From Alkalimonas amylolytica (GTDB lineage: Bacteria; Pseudomonadota; Gammaproteobacteria; Enterobacterales; Alteromonadaceae), in contig NZ_FNRM01000011.1 of assembly GCF_900107845.1 (NCBI RefSeq), positions 1 through 64,000 on the forward strand: a stretch of DNA of 64,000 nt. The letters run 5' to 3'. A model generated the notes under the pieces. It was not told the DNA's origin and made no database searches. It saw only the letters and a list, made by a program, of their open reading frames with translations. The translations under genes and the position numbers were made by a program. Below, piece after piece: positions 8,538 to 18,481 of the stretch; position 1 is the stretch's first letter, and each line of letters begins with the position of its first letter.

Positions 8538-9671
8538 TTAGCTGGTCAAATCATCAAAGAACTTTTTCACCCCATCGAAAAAGCCTTTGGACTTTGGCCG
8601 GTGCTTAGCTTCACTATCGCCGGCCATGGTCGCATCCAGTTGGCGCAGCAGCTCTTTTTGCTGTTCGCTCAGGTTCACCGGGGTTTCAATCACCACCTTG
8701 CACACCAGATCGCCAACACCGCCGCCGCGCACCGACTGCACGCCTTTGCCGCGCAAACGGAACATTTTCTCGGTCTGAGTCTCGGCCGGAATTTTCAGCT
8801 TAACCCGACCATCCAGTGTAGGCACAGCAATTTCACCACCCAGCGCAGCCGTGGCAAAACTGATAGGCACATCGCAGTACAGGTTATTGCCATCACGCAC
8901 AAAGATTGGGTGCTCTTTGACATGCACCTGCACATACAAATCACCAGCCGGTGCGCCATGCATGCCCGCTTCGCCTTCGCCGCTTAAACGAATGCGATCA
9001 CCGGTATCGACACCAGCAGGAATTTTCACCGACAGGGTCTTGGTTTTCTCCACCCGGCCTTCGCCATGGCATTTGCTGCATGGATCCGGGATAATTTTAC
9101 CGCGACCATGGCAGGTCGGGCAGGTTTGCTGTACGGCAAAAAAGCCCTGGCGCATGGTAACCTGGCCCGCACCATGACAGGTTGGGCAGGTCTTGGCCGA
9201 GGTGCCTTTTTTGGCACCACTGCCATCGCAGCTGTCGCAGGTTACCCAGGTAGGTACCTTGATGTCGACCGACTTGCCACGCACGGCATCTTCCAAACTT
9301 AGTTCCAGGTTGTAACGCAGATCAGAGCCGCGCTGCGCCCGCGACTGACCGCGGCGGCCACCGCCACCGAAAATATCGCCAAACACATCGCCAAAAATAT
9401 CGCCAAAATCGGCATTGCCACCAAAGCCACCGGCACCACGGCTCGGATCCACGCCGTCGTGACCATAGCGATCGTAGGCCGCACGCTTTTGCTCATCCGT
9501 CAGAACTTCATGGGCTTCCTGGATTTCCTTGAATTTGACTTCAAGATCCTTATCGCCTTTGGTTCTGTCCGGGTGATACTTCATCGCCAGGCGTTTGTAG
9601 GCCTTTTTGATGTCTTTGACATCGGCGCCTTTCTCGACGCCCAGTACTTCATAATAGTCACGCTTTGACAT
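8538..9671 (-). CDS. dnaJ: Chaperone protein DnaJ
   Basis: This is a 377-residue full-length type I Hsp40 that delivers unfolded clients to DnaK and stimulates its ATPase. It has the J domain (1-70, with HPD in [10 protein letters not shown]), a Gly/Phe-rich linker with [14 protein letters not shown] (about 75-120), four CxxCxGxG zinc motifs ([32 protein letters not shown]), then the two beta-barrel client-binding domains and a C-terminal tail. It lies 56 bp downstream of dnaK on the same strand with no terminator between, so the two form an operon that ends at the terminator at 8465. Confidence 0.98.
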   Translation of the reverse strand: MSKRDYYEVLGVEKGADVKDIKKAYKRLAMKYHPDRTKGDKDLEVKFKEIQEAHEVLTDEQKRAAYDRYGHDGVDPSRGAGGFGGNADFGDIFGDVFGDIFGGGGRRGQSRAQRGSDLRYNLELSLEDAVRGKSVDIKVPTWVTCDSCDGSGAKKGTSAKTCPTCHGAGQVTMRQGFFAVQQTCPTCHGRGKIIPDPCSKCHGEGRVEKTKTLSVKIPAGVDTGDRIRLSGEGEAGMHGAPAGDLYVQVHVKEHPIFVRDGNNLYCDVPISFATAALGGEIAVPTLDGRVKLKIPAETQTEKMFRLRGKGVQSVRGGGVGDLVCKVVIETPVNLSEQQKELLRQLDATMAGDSEAKHRPKSKGFFDGVKKFFDDLTS

Positions 9672-9727
9672 AGATACGGGCTAACTTATGTAAGAGGGCT
9701 GCGCCAGAGCGCAGCCCGGGTGGAACA

Positions 9728-11638
9728 TTACTTGTCGTCTTTGACTTCTTCGAACTCGGCATCAACCACATCGTCGGCCGCACCCGCATCACTGGCATTG
9801 GCTTCGCCGCCGCCTTGCTGAGCTTTCTTCTGGGCTGCTTCCATCAGTTTTTGCGCTGCCTGCATCAAAGCTTCTGACTTGGCTTCAATATCCGCCTTGT
9901 CGTTGCCTTTGATGGCCGTTTCCAGCTCGCTGATAGCCGTTTCAATGGCTTCCTTGTCGTTGGTCGCCAAGTCGCTGCCAGCCTCTTCCAGCTGCTTGCG
10001 GGTACCATGCACCAGTGCATCAGCCTGATTGCGGGTTTGCACCAGCTCTTCGAACTTTTTATCTTCCTCAGCATGGGCTTCAGCATCCCGTACCATGGCC
10101 TGGATTTCATCATCGCTCAGACCGGAAGACGACTTGATGGTGATCTTCTGCTCTTTGCCGGTGTCTTTGTCTTTGGCCGACACATGCAAGATACCATCGG
10201 CATCCAGATCGAAGGTCACTTCGATTTGCGGCTCGCCGCGACGACCGCCGCGAATGCCCTCTAAGTTAAACTGACCCAATGACTTGTTATCAGCCGAGCG
10301 CTTGCGCTCGCCCTGCAGCACGTGAATGGTCACTGCAGACTGGTTGTCTTCTGCCGTTGAGAACACCTGCGACTTCTTAGTCGGAATGGTGGTGTTTTTC
10401 TCGATCAGGCTGGTCATCACGCCACCCATGGTTTCAATACCCAGCGACAGCGGGGTTACGTCCAGCAGCAATACGTCTTTGACGTCACCAGACAACACAG
10501 CGCCTTGCACCGCAGCACCCACCGCAACGGCTTCATCCGGGTTCACATCTTTACGCGGCTCTTTGCCGAAGAACTCGGTGACGGCCTGCTGTACTTTAGG
10601 CATCCGGGTTTGGCCACCGACCAAAATGATTTCGTCGATATCGCCCACGCTTAAGTCCGCATCGTTCAGTGCTACTTTCAATGGATCCAGCGTGCGCTTG
10701 ATCAAATCTTCCACCAGGGATTCCAGCTTGGCGCGGGTGACCTTGATGTTCAGGTGCTTAGGACCAGAGGCATCCGCCGTGATGTACGGCAGGTTCACTT
10801 CGGTCTGGGAGGCGGAAGACAGCTCAATTTTGGCTTTCTCGGCCGACTCTTTTAAGCGCTGCATCGCCAGCGGATCGTTGCGCAGATCAATGCCCTGCTC
10901 TTTTTTGAACTCATCCACCAGATAGTTGATCAGGCGGTTGTCGAAGTCTTCACCACCCAAGTGGGTATCCCCGTTGGTGGCCAGTACTTCAAAGGTCTGC
11001 TCGCCATCCACATCGTCGATTTCGATGATGGAAATATCAAAGGTACCGCCACCTAAATCGTACACGGCAATTTTGGCGTCGCCTTTTTTCTTGTCCATGC
11101 CGTACGCCAGCGCTGCAGCCGTTGGCTCGTTGATAATACGCTTTACATCCAGACCGGCGATGCGACCGGCATCTTTGGTGGCCTGGCGCTGGGCATCGTT
11201 AAAGTAAGCAGGCACGGTGATAACGGCTTCGGTCACTGGCTCACCCAAGAAATCTTCCGCCGTTTTCTTCATCTTTTTCAGCACTTCGGCAGAGATCTGC
11301 GGTGCCGCCATCTTTTTGCCTTTGACTTCAACCCAGGCATCGCCATTGTCCGCTTTGACAATTTTGAATGGCATGATGTTGACATCGCGCTGCACTTCTT
11401 CGTCCTCAAAACGACGACCAATCAGACGCTTAATGGCAAATAAAGTGTTTTTCGGGTTGGTCACCGCCTGACGCTTGGCCGGCTGCCCAACCAGAGTCTC
11501 GCCATCATCGGTGTAAGCAATGATGGAAGGCGTGGTGCGGGTGCCTTCCGCATTTTCAATAACGCGTGGTTTGTCGCCGTCTAATACAGCGACACAAGAG
11601 TTGGTTGTACCCAAGTCGATACCAATAATTCTACCCAT
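9728..11638 (-). CDS. dnaK: Chaperone protein DnaK (Hsp70)
   Basis: This 636-residue Hsp70 has the nucleotide-binding signatures [13 protein letters not shown] at the N-terminus, [18 protein letters not shown] and [14 protein letters not shown] substrate-binding domain and a helical lid follow, ending in an acidic tail ([11 protein letters not shown]). It is the central ATP-dependent cytosolic folding chaperone. GGAGA precedes the ATG by 7 bases. A sigma32-type promoter lies 52 bp upstream, and dnaJ follows in the operon. Confidence 0.99.
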   Translation of the reverse strand: MGRIIGIDLGTTNSCVAVLDGDKPRVIENAEGTRTTPSIIAYTDDGETLVGQPAKRQAVTNPKNTLFAIKRLIGRRFEDEEVQRDVNIMPFKIVKADNGDAWVEVKGKKMAAPQISAEVLKKMKKTAEDFLGEPVTEAVITVPAYFNDAQRQATKDAGRIAGLDVKRIINEPTAAALAYGMDKKKGDAKIAVYDLGGGTFDISIIEIDDVDGEQTFEVLATNGDTHLGGEDFDNRLINYLVDEFKKEQGIDLRNDPLAMQRLKESAEKAKIELSSASQTEVNLPYITADASGPKHLNIKVTRAKLESLVEDLIKRTLDPLKVALNDADLSVGDIDEIILVGGQTRMPKVQQAVTEFFGKEPRKDVNPDEAVAVGAAVQGAVLSGDVKDVLLLDVTPLSLGIETMGGVMTSLIEKNTTIPTKKSQVFSTAEDNQSAVTIHVLQGERKRSADNKSLGQFNLEGIRGGRRGEPQIEVTFDLDADGILHVSAKDKDTGKEQKITIKSSSGLSDDEIQAMVRDAEAHAEEDKKFEELVQTRNQADALVHGTRKQLEEAGSDLATNDKEAIETAISELETAIKGNDKADIEAKSEALMQAAQKLMEAAQKKAQQGGGEANASDAGAADDVVDAEFEEVKDDK

Positions 11639-11689
11639 AACGGCTCTCCAAATCTAATTCAGGACAGATAATTTCGTGTTAGCAGCTTT

Positions 11690-11716
11690 ATGGGGATTGC
11701 CCTTACAGGATTCAAG
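11690..11716 (-). promoter_or_regulatory. Sigma32 heat-shock promoter of dnaK
   Basis: The minus strand reads CTTGAA (11716-11711), a 15-bp spacer, then CCCCAT followed by AA (-10 from 11695). This matches the RpoH consensus CTTGAA-N(11-15)-CCCCAT. It sits between dnaK and the stop codon of the upstream dehydrogenase at 11726, so dnaK is transcribed separately from it. Confidence 0.88.
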
Positions 11717-11725
11717 GATACTGAT

Positions 11726-14542
11726 TTAAATTTTTTCTGTTGCCGACAGACGCTCAGCCAGCAGATACACCAGATGACGGTACTCGATGCCGCTGTGCTG
11801 GCTTAAACCGATTTCACAGGTACGACTGGAGGAGACACCCTGGCAGCAGCCTTGTACCTGCTGACGCAGATCATACAGCGCCGAGGCATTCAGTTCAGGC
11901 AACAGCAAGCCTTTATCACCGGCAAAACCACAACAGTGAATACCCAGCGGTTGCACCGGTTTGCTGCTGCAGGCTTGCACCAGGGCGGTGAGTTTATCTT
12001 GTTGCTTTAGTCGTGCGGCGCTGCAGGTTAGATGCAGCGCTACCGACTCTTGCTGCGGCGTGAGTGACAACTGTGGCAACACCTTGTCGTGCAAAAAATC
12101 GATGCTGTCCCACAGCGGCAAATCCTCCGGCAGCTGTTGTTTTAAGGTCAGGCTGCAGGGGCTGGTATCGCAATAAATCGCGAGTTCACCGTCATTGCTG
12201 GCTGCTTTGAGCGCCGCTGCCACCTCGGTGGCTTTTTGCTGTGCCAATGCCAGCTGCCCCTTGGATTGAAACGCCATGCCGCAGCACAGCGAATCGATGC
12301 CTTCCGGGTAAACCAGCCGGTAACCGGCTTTGGCCAGTACCGCGGCAGTGACTTCCGCCAAGGAGCGCTGATCAGGCTCCCCTGCCGCCGGCCCCATCAC
12401 CCGGCTGCCACAGGCGGCGAAATACACCACAGGTGTCAGCTGCTCATCAGCCACCGAATTCGCTTTGTTGCGGCTAACAGTTGGCATTGCCGGATACCAT
12501 AGCGGTAGGCGTTTTCCTGATAACCGGTGCAAAGTACTACTGAGCCGCTGCATCGCCGCATCACCGAGCATAGCGCGGCCACTTTGCTGCAGCCGAAGCC
12601 CAATGCGCGCCAAACCGGTTGCACCCGCAAAATGGTTCGCGGCAAACTTCGCCAGCCAGCTGGGTTTCGCCGACTGGGCACGTAACTGATTGGTCAGCTC
12701 GCCGGTATTAATGCCCACCGGGCAAGCACTTTCACAAAAGCCACAGCTGGTACAGGTTTGATCGCCCTGATACTGGTAGCTATCACGCAGCAGCGCAAGA
12801 CGCGGGCTGGCTGGTTCTTCACGACTAAGCCGCTTGATTTCGCGCTGCGCCACAATGCGCTGGCGCGGTGTCAGGGTTAGCGCATTGGAAGGACACACCG
12901 GCTCACAAAAACCACACTCGATGCAGCGATCGATCAGAGGATCGGCTTCTGGCAAAGGTTTTAAATGCTTCAGATGGATCTCTGGATCCAGGCTCAGCAC
13001 CACATCGGGATTCAGAATGCCTTTAGGGTCCAGCAGATGCTTGATGTGCCACATCAACTGGTAAGCATCCTCGCCCCATTCCAGCGCCACAAAAGGCGCC
13101 ATATTGCGCCCGGTGCCATGTTCAGCTTTGAGTGAGCCGCCACAGCGCACCGCCACCAGCTCGGCCACATCGCGCATAAAAGCCTCGTAGCGCGCCACTT
13201 CTTCTGTACTATCAAAGCGCTGGGTAAAGACAAAATGCAGATTGCCCTCAAGCGCATGGCCAAAAATAATGGCTTCGTGGTACTGATAACGCTCAAACAG
13301 CTGCAGCAATTGCTGCACGCCTTCGGCCAAGAGCTCCAGCGGGAAGGTGACATCCTCGATAATGACGGTGCTGCCAACCGGCCGTACCGCCCCTACCGCC
13401 GGAAAAGTGCCTTTACGAATGGCCCACAGCTGCTGATACACCTTAGGATCGGTGCTAAAGTCAACTTGTTGCTCCAGTTCAAAGGGGCTCAGTGCCTGCC
13501 GGATATCGGTAAGTTGCTGCTCCAACACATCGGCCTGCTCAGCACGGCTTTCAATCAATAAAGCACAGGCATGGTCTGAAAGACCGGCGACCCAAACCGG
13601 CATCCCTGCTTGTTGATCCACCGCACGCAAGCTGCGCCGATCGAGCAATTCAACCGCGGAGACGGCTTGTTGTTTCAGTACAGTCACGGCCTGACAACAG
13701 CTATGCACATCCGGAAAGACCAATAAAGCCGTGGCTTTGTGCGGGTAATCGGGTACGGTGTTTAGGGTCACGGAGCTGATAAAACCCAGGGTGCCTTCGG
13801 AGCCGACCATTAAATGGATGAGCATATCGATGGGATCGTCAAAATCCAGCAACGCATTGAGCGAGAGGCCAGTGGTATTTTTCAGCCGGTATTTATGGCG
13901 GATTTTAGCCGCCAGTGCCTGATTGGCACGAGCACTATCGGACAACTGCTTTAACTGCTGCAACAGTGCTGATTGTTGCTGGCGAAACCTGGCCAACGAA
14001 TCACTATCTGCGGTATCCAACACCGTGCCATCGGCTAGCACCAGCCGCATGGCTGCCAGGGTTTGGTAGCTGTTCTGCGTGGTGCCGCAGCACATGCCAC
14101 TGGCATTGTTGGCAACAATACCACCGACTTTGCAGGCATTGATCGAGGCCGGATCCGGGCCTATTTTTCGCTGCAATGGCGCCAGCAACTGATTGGCATG
14201 GCTGCCAATCACCCCAGGCTGCAGCCGGATGGCTTTGCCATCAGCCAGCAACTCGCGTTGCTGCCAGTTACGGCCCAGCAACAGCAATACCGAATCGGTA
14301 ATGGCCTGGCCGGATAAACTGGTGCCTGCCGCCCGGAAAGTTACCGCCACCTGATGCAGCGAGGCTTGCTGCAAAATGGCGATCACCTCAGCTTCAGATT
14401 CCACCTTGATCACCAGCTGTGGGATCAAACGGTAAAAGCTGGCATCGGTGCCATAGGCCAGAGTACGCAGCGGATCGTCAATCAACCGCTCGGATGGGAT
14501 CAGCGCTTGCATGGTATGCAAAAACTCAGCAGGAAGTGGCAT
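11726..14542 (-). CDS. FAD- and [4Fe-4S]-containing D-lactate dehydrogenase (Dld-II type)
   Basis: The 938-residue fusion has an N-terminal FAD-binding PCMH domain (about 30-210, with TFRAAGTSLSGQA), an FAD-linked oxidase C domain (about 215-510), two 4Fe-4S motifs (CIECGFCEPVCP at about 540 and CTSCGFCESACPVG), and a C-terminal CCG pair (CCGMAF, CCGFAG). This layout and length match the Dld-II D-lactate dehydrogenase described in Shewanella, which feeds electrons to the respiratory chain at the inner membrane. Longer relatives such as YdiJ oxidise D-2-hydroxyglutarate, so the substrate is not certain. No lactate permease or L-lactate genes are nearby. The ribosome site is weak (GGCGGA). Confidence 0.8.
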   Translation of the reverse strand: MPLPAEFLHTMQALIPSERLIDDPLRTLAYGTDASFYRLIPQLVIKVESEAEVIAILQQASLHQVAVTFRAAGTSLSGQAITDSVLLLLGRNWQQRELLADGKAIRLQPGVIGSHANQLLAPLQRKIGPDPASINACKVGGIVANNASGMCCGTTQNSYQTLAAMRLVLADGTVLDTADSDSLARFRQQQSALLQQLKQLSDSARANQALAAKIRHKYRLKNTTGLSLNALLDFDDPIDMLIHLMVGSEGTLGFISSVTLNTVPDYPHKATALLVFPDVHSCCQAVTVLKQQAVSAVELLDRRSLRAVDQQAGMPVWVAGLSDHACALLIESRAEQADVLEQQLTDIRQALSPFELEQQVDFSTDPKVYQQLWAIRKGTFPAVGAVRPVGSTVIIEDVTFPLELLAEGVQQLLQLFERYQYHEAIIFGHALEGNLHFVFTQRFDSTEEVARYEAFMRDVAELVAVRCGGSLKAEHGTGRNMAPFVALEWGEDAYQLMWHIKHLLDPKGILNPDVVLSLDPEIHLKHLKPLPEADPLIDRCIECGFCEPVCPSNALTLTPRQRIVAQREIKRLSREEPASPRLALLRDSYQYQGDQTCTSCGFCESACPVGINTGELTNQLRAQSAKPSWLAKFAANHFAGATGLARIGLRLQQSGRAMLGDAAMQRLSSTLHRLSGKRLPLWYPAMPTVSRNKANSVADEQLTPVVYFAACGSRVMGPAAGEPDQRSLAEVTAAVLAKAGYRLVYPEGIDSLCCGMAFQSKGQLALAQQKATEVAAALKAASNDGELAIYCDTSPCSLTLKQQLPEDLPLWDSIDFLHDKVLPQLSLTPQQESVALHLTCSAARLKQQDKLTALVQACSSKPVQPLGIHCCGFAGDKGLLLPELNASALYDLRQQVQGCCQGVSSSRTCEIGLSQHSGIEYRHLVYLLAERLSATEKI

Positions 14543-14634
14543 GGTCAGTCCGCCTTAACGACATGGGTACGACTCCAGGCTGTTATAAGTAACAGGTTTT
14601 AGCGGGTTTTACTACGGAAGTACCATTACCCTCT

Positions 14635-15570
14635 TCAGGGTAACCTCGTAAAGTCAGCAAAAACCGCCGGTTCTACAATAGCACCCGGCTGACTTACCAC
14701 AAAAGCTGCCAGTCTGGATGCATACAACGCCGATTCCTCTGCATTTAGACCCTTCAAACGTGCTGCAAGGTAACCCCCATTAAAAGCATCACCTGCCGAA
14801 GTGGTATCCACCACCTCTTTTACCGAACAGGCTAATGTGTAAAACGCCTGCTGCTTACAATAACCCAATGAACCACGGGAACCATCTTTTACAACAAACT
14901 CTTCAATACCAAGTTGCAGCAGCCAGTCAGACATTTGCTGAGCACTTTGATGACCAAACAGAGCAAGGTGATCATCGAGGCCACTCAAGGCGATATCGGC
15001 CAATGCATAGGCCTGCATACAAACAGCTGCGGCCTCCTCTTTGTATTGCCAGAGCCCGGCACGGTAGTTGGCGTCAAAAGCCAGTTTGCAGCCATGTGTC
15101 TTTAACTTACGAAGCAACAAAAACAGCAACTGCCGATCAGCCGGGGATAATATAGCCAGTGAAATTCCGGAAAAGTACAACAGCTGACAGCCCGTCAGCA
15201 GGGTGTCGTCCCCGTGTGCCGTATAGCATTGCATGACTTGCCTGGCCGCAGATGCCTGGCGCCAGTAACGAAAACGCCGTTCTCCCTGAAGGTCCGTTTC
15301 AATCATGTACAGCCCCGGATTAGCATCTTCGACCCGAAACAACAAATCAGTACCGATATGTTCAGTGTTGGCATAGCTTTTCAACTGATCACTCAAGCTG
15401 TCTGTACCCACAGCGGAAAAGAACTGGACATCGAGACTGTTGCCGCTGCTTCGCTGTAGATAGACCGCCGTATTAAAGACATCACCAGCAAATGCTTTAT
15501 GAAGCAGATTTGTATCATGTTGCCGCAGCTCCACCATGCATTCACCTAGCAAAACAATCCGTTTTTTCAT
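14635..15570 (-). CDS. kdgK: 2-dehydro-3-deoxygluconokinase (KDG kinase)
   Basis: This is a 311-residue PfkB-family sugar kinase. It has the KdgK-type start (GECMVEL...FAGDVFNTAVYL), the substrate region PGLYMIETDLQGERRF with YWRQASAAR, and the C-terminal ATP/catalytic motif DTTSAGDAFNGGY, where GAGD is replaced by SAGD and the catalytic Asp is kept. It phosphorylates KDG for cleavage to pyruvate and glyceraldehyde 3-phosphate. It stands alone, with no uxa, kdu or eda genes beside it, between the dehydrogenase and grpE. The upstream region shares space with the grpE terminator. Confidence 0.87.
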   Translation of the reverse strand: MKKRIVLLGECMVELRQHDTNLLHKAFAGDVFNTAVYLQRSSGNSLDVQFFSAVGTDSLSDQLKSYANTEHIGTDLLFRVEDANPGLYMIETDLQGERRFRYWRQASAARQVMQCYTAHGDDTLLTGCQLLYFSGISLAILSPADRQLLFLLLRKLKTHGCKLAFDANYRAGLWQYKEEAAAVCMQAYALADIALSGLDDHLALFGHQSAQQMSDWLLQLGIEEFVVKDGSRGSLGYCKQQAFYTLACSVKEVVDTTSAGDAFNGGYLAARLKGLNAEESALYASRLAAFVVSQPGAIVEPAVFADFTRLP

Positions 15571-15621
15571 GCTTTTGCTACCCGCCCAAAAATGACAGCG
15601 CTATCATAGCAAGCTTTGTCT

Positions 15622-15649
15622 AAAAATAAACCGGCCATTCGGCCGGTTT
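15622..15649 (-). terminator. Rho-independent terminator after grpE
   Basis: The minus strand forms AAACCGGCC-GAAT-GGCCGGTTT, a 9-bp stem, followed by ATTTTTA. It lies 22 bp past the grpE stop. Confidence 0.9.
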
Positions 15650-15670
15650 ATTGATGGCGCAAGAAACGGT

Positions 15671-16264
15671 TTACTCTGACGCGGGGGCCTTAGAAACACC
15701 CACCATGGCAGGACGCAATAAACGGCCGTTCAGCTCATAGCCTTTTTGCATCACGAAGGTAACAGTGTTTGGCGCAACATCGGCCGTTTCCATCATCGAC
15801 ATGGCCTGGTGTTGCTCCGGGTTGAACGGCTGGCCCTGCGGGTCCAGTTGCTGCACACCGAATTTTTCCACCGTATCAAGGAAGCTTTTCAAGGTCAGTT
15901 CCACGCCTTCAGCCACCGAGTTCATGCTTTCATTGTCTTTGTCGATAAAACCGAGCGCCCGCTCTAAGTTATCTACCACCGGCAGCAAATCATTGGCAAA
16001 CTTTTCCAGCGCAAACTTATGGGCTTTTTCCACATCCTGGCTGGCACGACGACGGGTATTTTCCGCTTCCGCTTTAATCCGCAACATCGCATCCTGCTGA
16101 TCGGCTACCTGCTTACGCAGCTGGGCAATTTCTGCTTCCAGTTTGTCGATGATGCTTTGTTCGGACGATACCTCTACCGTATCTTGCTCAGCCTGCTCAG
16201 TGGTTGCCTCGGTTTGCGCGTCGAGGTCTTGTTCCTGGGTCTGGGGGGCTTGTTGCTCAGTCAT
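15671..16264 (-). CDS. grpE: Nucleotide exchange factor GrpE
   Basis: This 197-residue GrpE has an acidic, Gln/Glu-rich N-terminus, a long coiled coil (about 40-95, [23 protein letters not shown]), and the conserved core with [21 protein letters not shown] and [11 protein letters not shown]. The C-terminal beta domain ends [11 protein letters not shown]-like ([13 protein letters not shown]). It exchanges ADP on DnaK. GGAGA precedes the ATG. It has its own sigma32-type promoter overlapping the end of hrcA. Confidence 0.98.
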   Translation of the reverse strand: MTEQQAPQTQEQDLDAQTEATTEQAEQDTVEVSSEQSIIDKLEAEIAQLRKQVADQQDAMLRIKAEAENTRRRASQDVEKAHKFALEKFANDLLPVVDNLERALGFIDKDNESMNSVAEGVELTLKSFLDTVEKFGVQQLDPQGQPFNPEQHQAMSMMETADVAPNTVTFVMQKGYELNGRLLRPAMVGVSKAPASE

Positions 16265-16319
16265 TCACTAGGTCTCCAAAATACATATGGCTGGACGATG
16301 CCAAAAGTCTGCTTGCTAT

Positions 16320-16345
16320 ATGGGGATGGATTTTAGGGATTCAAG
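16320..16345 (-). promoter_or_regulatory. Sigma32 heat-shock promoter of grpE
   Basis: The minus strand has CTTGAA (16345-16340), a 14-bp spacer and CCCCAT followed by ATA (16325-16320). The -35 element lies inside the last codons of hrcA, so grpE can be induced without hrcA. Confidence 0.9.
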
Positions 16346-17346
16346 TTTAAATTTAACTGCCGGCTGCAGGCTTCAATCAAGGGCACTAATTGGCCATAAG
16401 GCATACGCCTGGGGCCAAGCAGTGCAATAAAGCGATGTGGATTGTGCTGATACCGCTGCACAATTAAACTAACACTGGCCAGCTCGGCAAAGCCGGTCTC
16501 TTTACCAAGCACCAGCTTCACCAGACTATCGCTGCTGATGCTTTGCAGAAACCGCACCAAACCCGCAGGGTTTTCCAGCATGGAAAATACCTGCTGCAAA
16601 GCCGGGTTGCGTTGGTACTCCGGTGACAACAACAGCTGGTGCTGACCATAAATCAGCGGCTGATGCTGCTGCATTTCATCCAGCCCCAATTGCCCCAGCA
16701 CCCGGCTGACCAGTTGCTGCAAGGTGCCTTGCTCACGCTGCGCCATGATTTCCAACCGCGACATGCCTTCTTGCCACTGCACGCCGGATAAAGCCGCGTT
16801 GAGCAAACAAAGACCCTGGCTTAAGGTGGCGTTATCAACCTGTGCCTTGTGATGCAACACCCGGTGCAGAATATCGCCGTCTTCATCGATCACCACCAAC
16901 AGCAGGCTATCGGCCGCCAACCGCACCAGATCGACCTGACGAATAATACGCTCACCGGCCTTGGGCGGGCTGATAATGGCCACACAGCCGGTTAAGTTGG
17001 TCAGCAGCTGACCGGCGCGTTGGCACAACAGAGAAACCGGCAGCTCCAGCGGTAACTGCTTTTGCACCTGCTGCTGCCAGCGCGGCGGTAACGGTTGCAG
17101 TTGCAGCATGCGGTTGAAAAACTCACGAATGCCCTGGGTGGTAGGAATACGACCGGCCGAGGTGTGTGGAGAACGGATAAGTCCGGATTGCTCCAGTTGC
17201 ACCATGGTATTACGCACCGTGGCAGGGCTAACGTCCAGCCCTTCCTGAGCAGCAATAAATTTCGAGGACACCGGCTGGCCATCGGCCAGGTACTGCTCCA
17301 CGATCATTTTTAAAATTACATCGGCGCGCGCAAGACGGGCATTCAT
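16333..17346 (-). CDS. hrcA: Heat-inducible transcription repressor HrcA
   Basis: The 337-residue protein has an N-terminal winged helix (about 5-75, with SPATVRNTMVQLEQSGLI and HTSAGRIPTTQGI) followed by the HrcA GAF-like dimer domain and inserted segment. HrcA represses heat-shock genes through the CIRCE inverted repeat. I chose ATG 17346, which has AGGT 7 bases upstream, over an upstream in-frame GTG at 17352 that is too close to that site. No CIRCE element is visible before dnaK, grpE or hrcA. Its target is probably elsewhere (groESL in similar bacteria). It is divergent from nadK. Confidence 0.95.
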   Translation of the reverse strand: MNARLARADVILKMIVEQYLADGQPVSSKFIAAQEGLDVSPATVRNTMVQLEQSGLIRSPHTSAGRIPTTQGIREFFNRMLQLQPLPPRWQQQVQKQLPLELPVSLLCQRAGQLLTNLTGCVAIISPPKAGERIIRQVDLVRLAADSLLLVVIDEDGDILHRVLHHKAQVDNATLSQGLCLLNAALSGVQWQEGMSRLEIMAQREQGTLQQLVSRVLGQLGLDEMQQHQPLIYGQHQLLLSPEYQRNPALQQVFSMLENPAGLVRFLQSISSDSLVKLVLGKETGFAELASVSLIVQRYQHNPHRFIALLGPRRMPYGQLVPLIEACSRQLNLNLNP

Positions 17347-17486
17347 AATCACTACCTGTGGTTGGTTCTGCTTATTCTGGGGGCAATTCTGTTAAAAACA
17401 AGTCAGCGCCAAAAACAAGTGAGCGGTTGTGACGGCTTTAATTCCGGGTATACTGACAACAAGAACCCGCAGCAGCAAAGAGTGCC

Positions 17487-18368
17487 ATGACATCCGCATT
17501 TCAAACCATTGGCCTGATTGGCAAACCAAACCACGAAGGCGCCAACCAAACCCTGGTGGCCCTGAGCCGTTTTCTCGAGGCTCGCGGACTGACGGTCTAT
17601 CTGGAACAGAAAGTGGCCCGCACGCTCGAGCTCACCGAAGCAAAGGTGTTGGATTTGGTGGATATCGGCAAGCGCTGCGATCTGGCGATCGTGGTGGGCG
17701 GTGATGGCAATATGCTGGGTGCCGCCCGGGTGCTAGCCCGCTCCGATATCGCCGTGCTGGGTGTTAACCGTGGCAATCTGGGCTTTTTAACCGATCTATC
17801 CCCGGAAGGCTTCGAGCAGCCACTCAGCGAGGTCCTGGCCGGCAACTTCAAAACCGAGCTGCGAAATCTGTTGGAAATCTCGGTGCATCGGCACGGCAAT
17901 ATCAAAAGCAGTAACAGCGCAGTCAATGAAGCTGTGCTGCACGCCGATAAAGTAGCGCATATGATAGAGTTCGAAGCCTACATCAACGACGAGTTTGTGT
18001 TTAGCCAGCGCTCAGATGGCTTGATTATCAGCACCCCAACGGGCTCCACTGCCTACTCCTTATCCGGCGGAGGCCCTATTTTGACACCGGACCTGGACGC
18101 TATGACACTGGTACCGATGTTTCCGCATACCCTAAGCAGCCGCCCTTTGGTGGTGGCTGGCAACAGCGAGATCCAGTTAAAAGTAGCCGATACCAACGAT
18201 GCGCATCTGCAGATCAGCTGTGACAGCCATGTGATCCTGGCCGTGATGCCGGGCGATGATATCTTTATCCGCAAGCACCCAAGGCCACTGCGGCTGATCC
18301 ACCCACCCGGCTACAGTTACTACCATGTGCTGCGAAACAAACTCGGTTGGGGCAGTCGTTTGTACTAG
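17487..18368 (+). CDS. nadK: NAD kinase
   Basis: This 293-residue enzyme phosphorylates NAD to NADP with ATP in the cytoplasm. The catalytic GGDG lies in [14 protein letters not shown], followed by [11 protein letters not shown]. The NE/D motif (SAVNEAVLH) and the nucleotide loop [18 protein letters not shown] are intact. The position between grpE/hrcA and recN is the common gammaproteobacterial arrangement. The ribosome site is weak (AGAG). Confidence 0.97.
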   Translation: MTSAFQTIGLIGKPNHEGANQTLVALSRFLEARGLTVYLEQKVARTLELTEAKVLDLVDIGKRCDLAIVVGGDGNMLGAARVLARSDIAVLGVNRGNLGFLTDLSPEGFEQPLSEVLAGNFKTELRNLLEISVHRHGNIKSSNSAVNEAVLHADKVAHMIEFEAYINDEFVFSQRSDGLIISTPTGSTAYSLSGGGPILTPDLDAMTLVPMFPHTLSSRPLVVAGNSEIQLKVADTNDAHLQISCDSHVILAVMPGDDIFIRKHPRPLRLIHPPGYSYYHVLRNKLGWGSRLY

Positions 18369-18424
18369 CACCAAGCAGCTTGCTGACTAAAAAACACCGG
18401 TTTACTACTTGCAAAAGCCAAAAA

Positions 18425-18459
18425 TACTGTATAGATTTACACTGTCTATTTAAACAGTG
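18425..18459 (+). promoter_or_regulatory. Two overlapping LexA boxes before recN
   Basis: Box 2, CTGTCTATTTAAACAG (18442-18457), is a perfect CTGT-N8-ACAG. Box 1 (18427-18442, CTGTATAGATTTACAC) has one mismatch in the right half. TTGCAA at 18409 and TATAGA/TAGATT give a likely promoter covered by box 1. E. coli recN likewise carries several LexA boxes. Confidence 0.88.
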
Positions 18460-18481
18460 AATCGACCTTGCGAGGTGCCCT

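Noticed and set aside
11640-11730. TTAGCAGCT/CTGCTAA-like half site before dnaK as a CIRCE element
   Set aside because: Only one half with mismatches is present; no second half lies at the required 9-base spacing.
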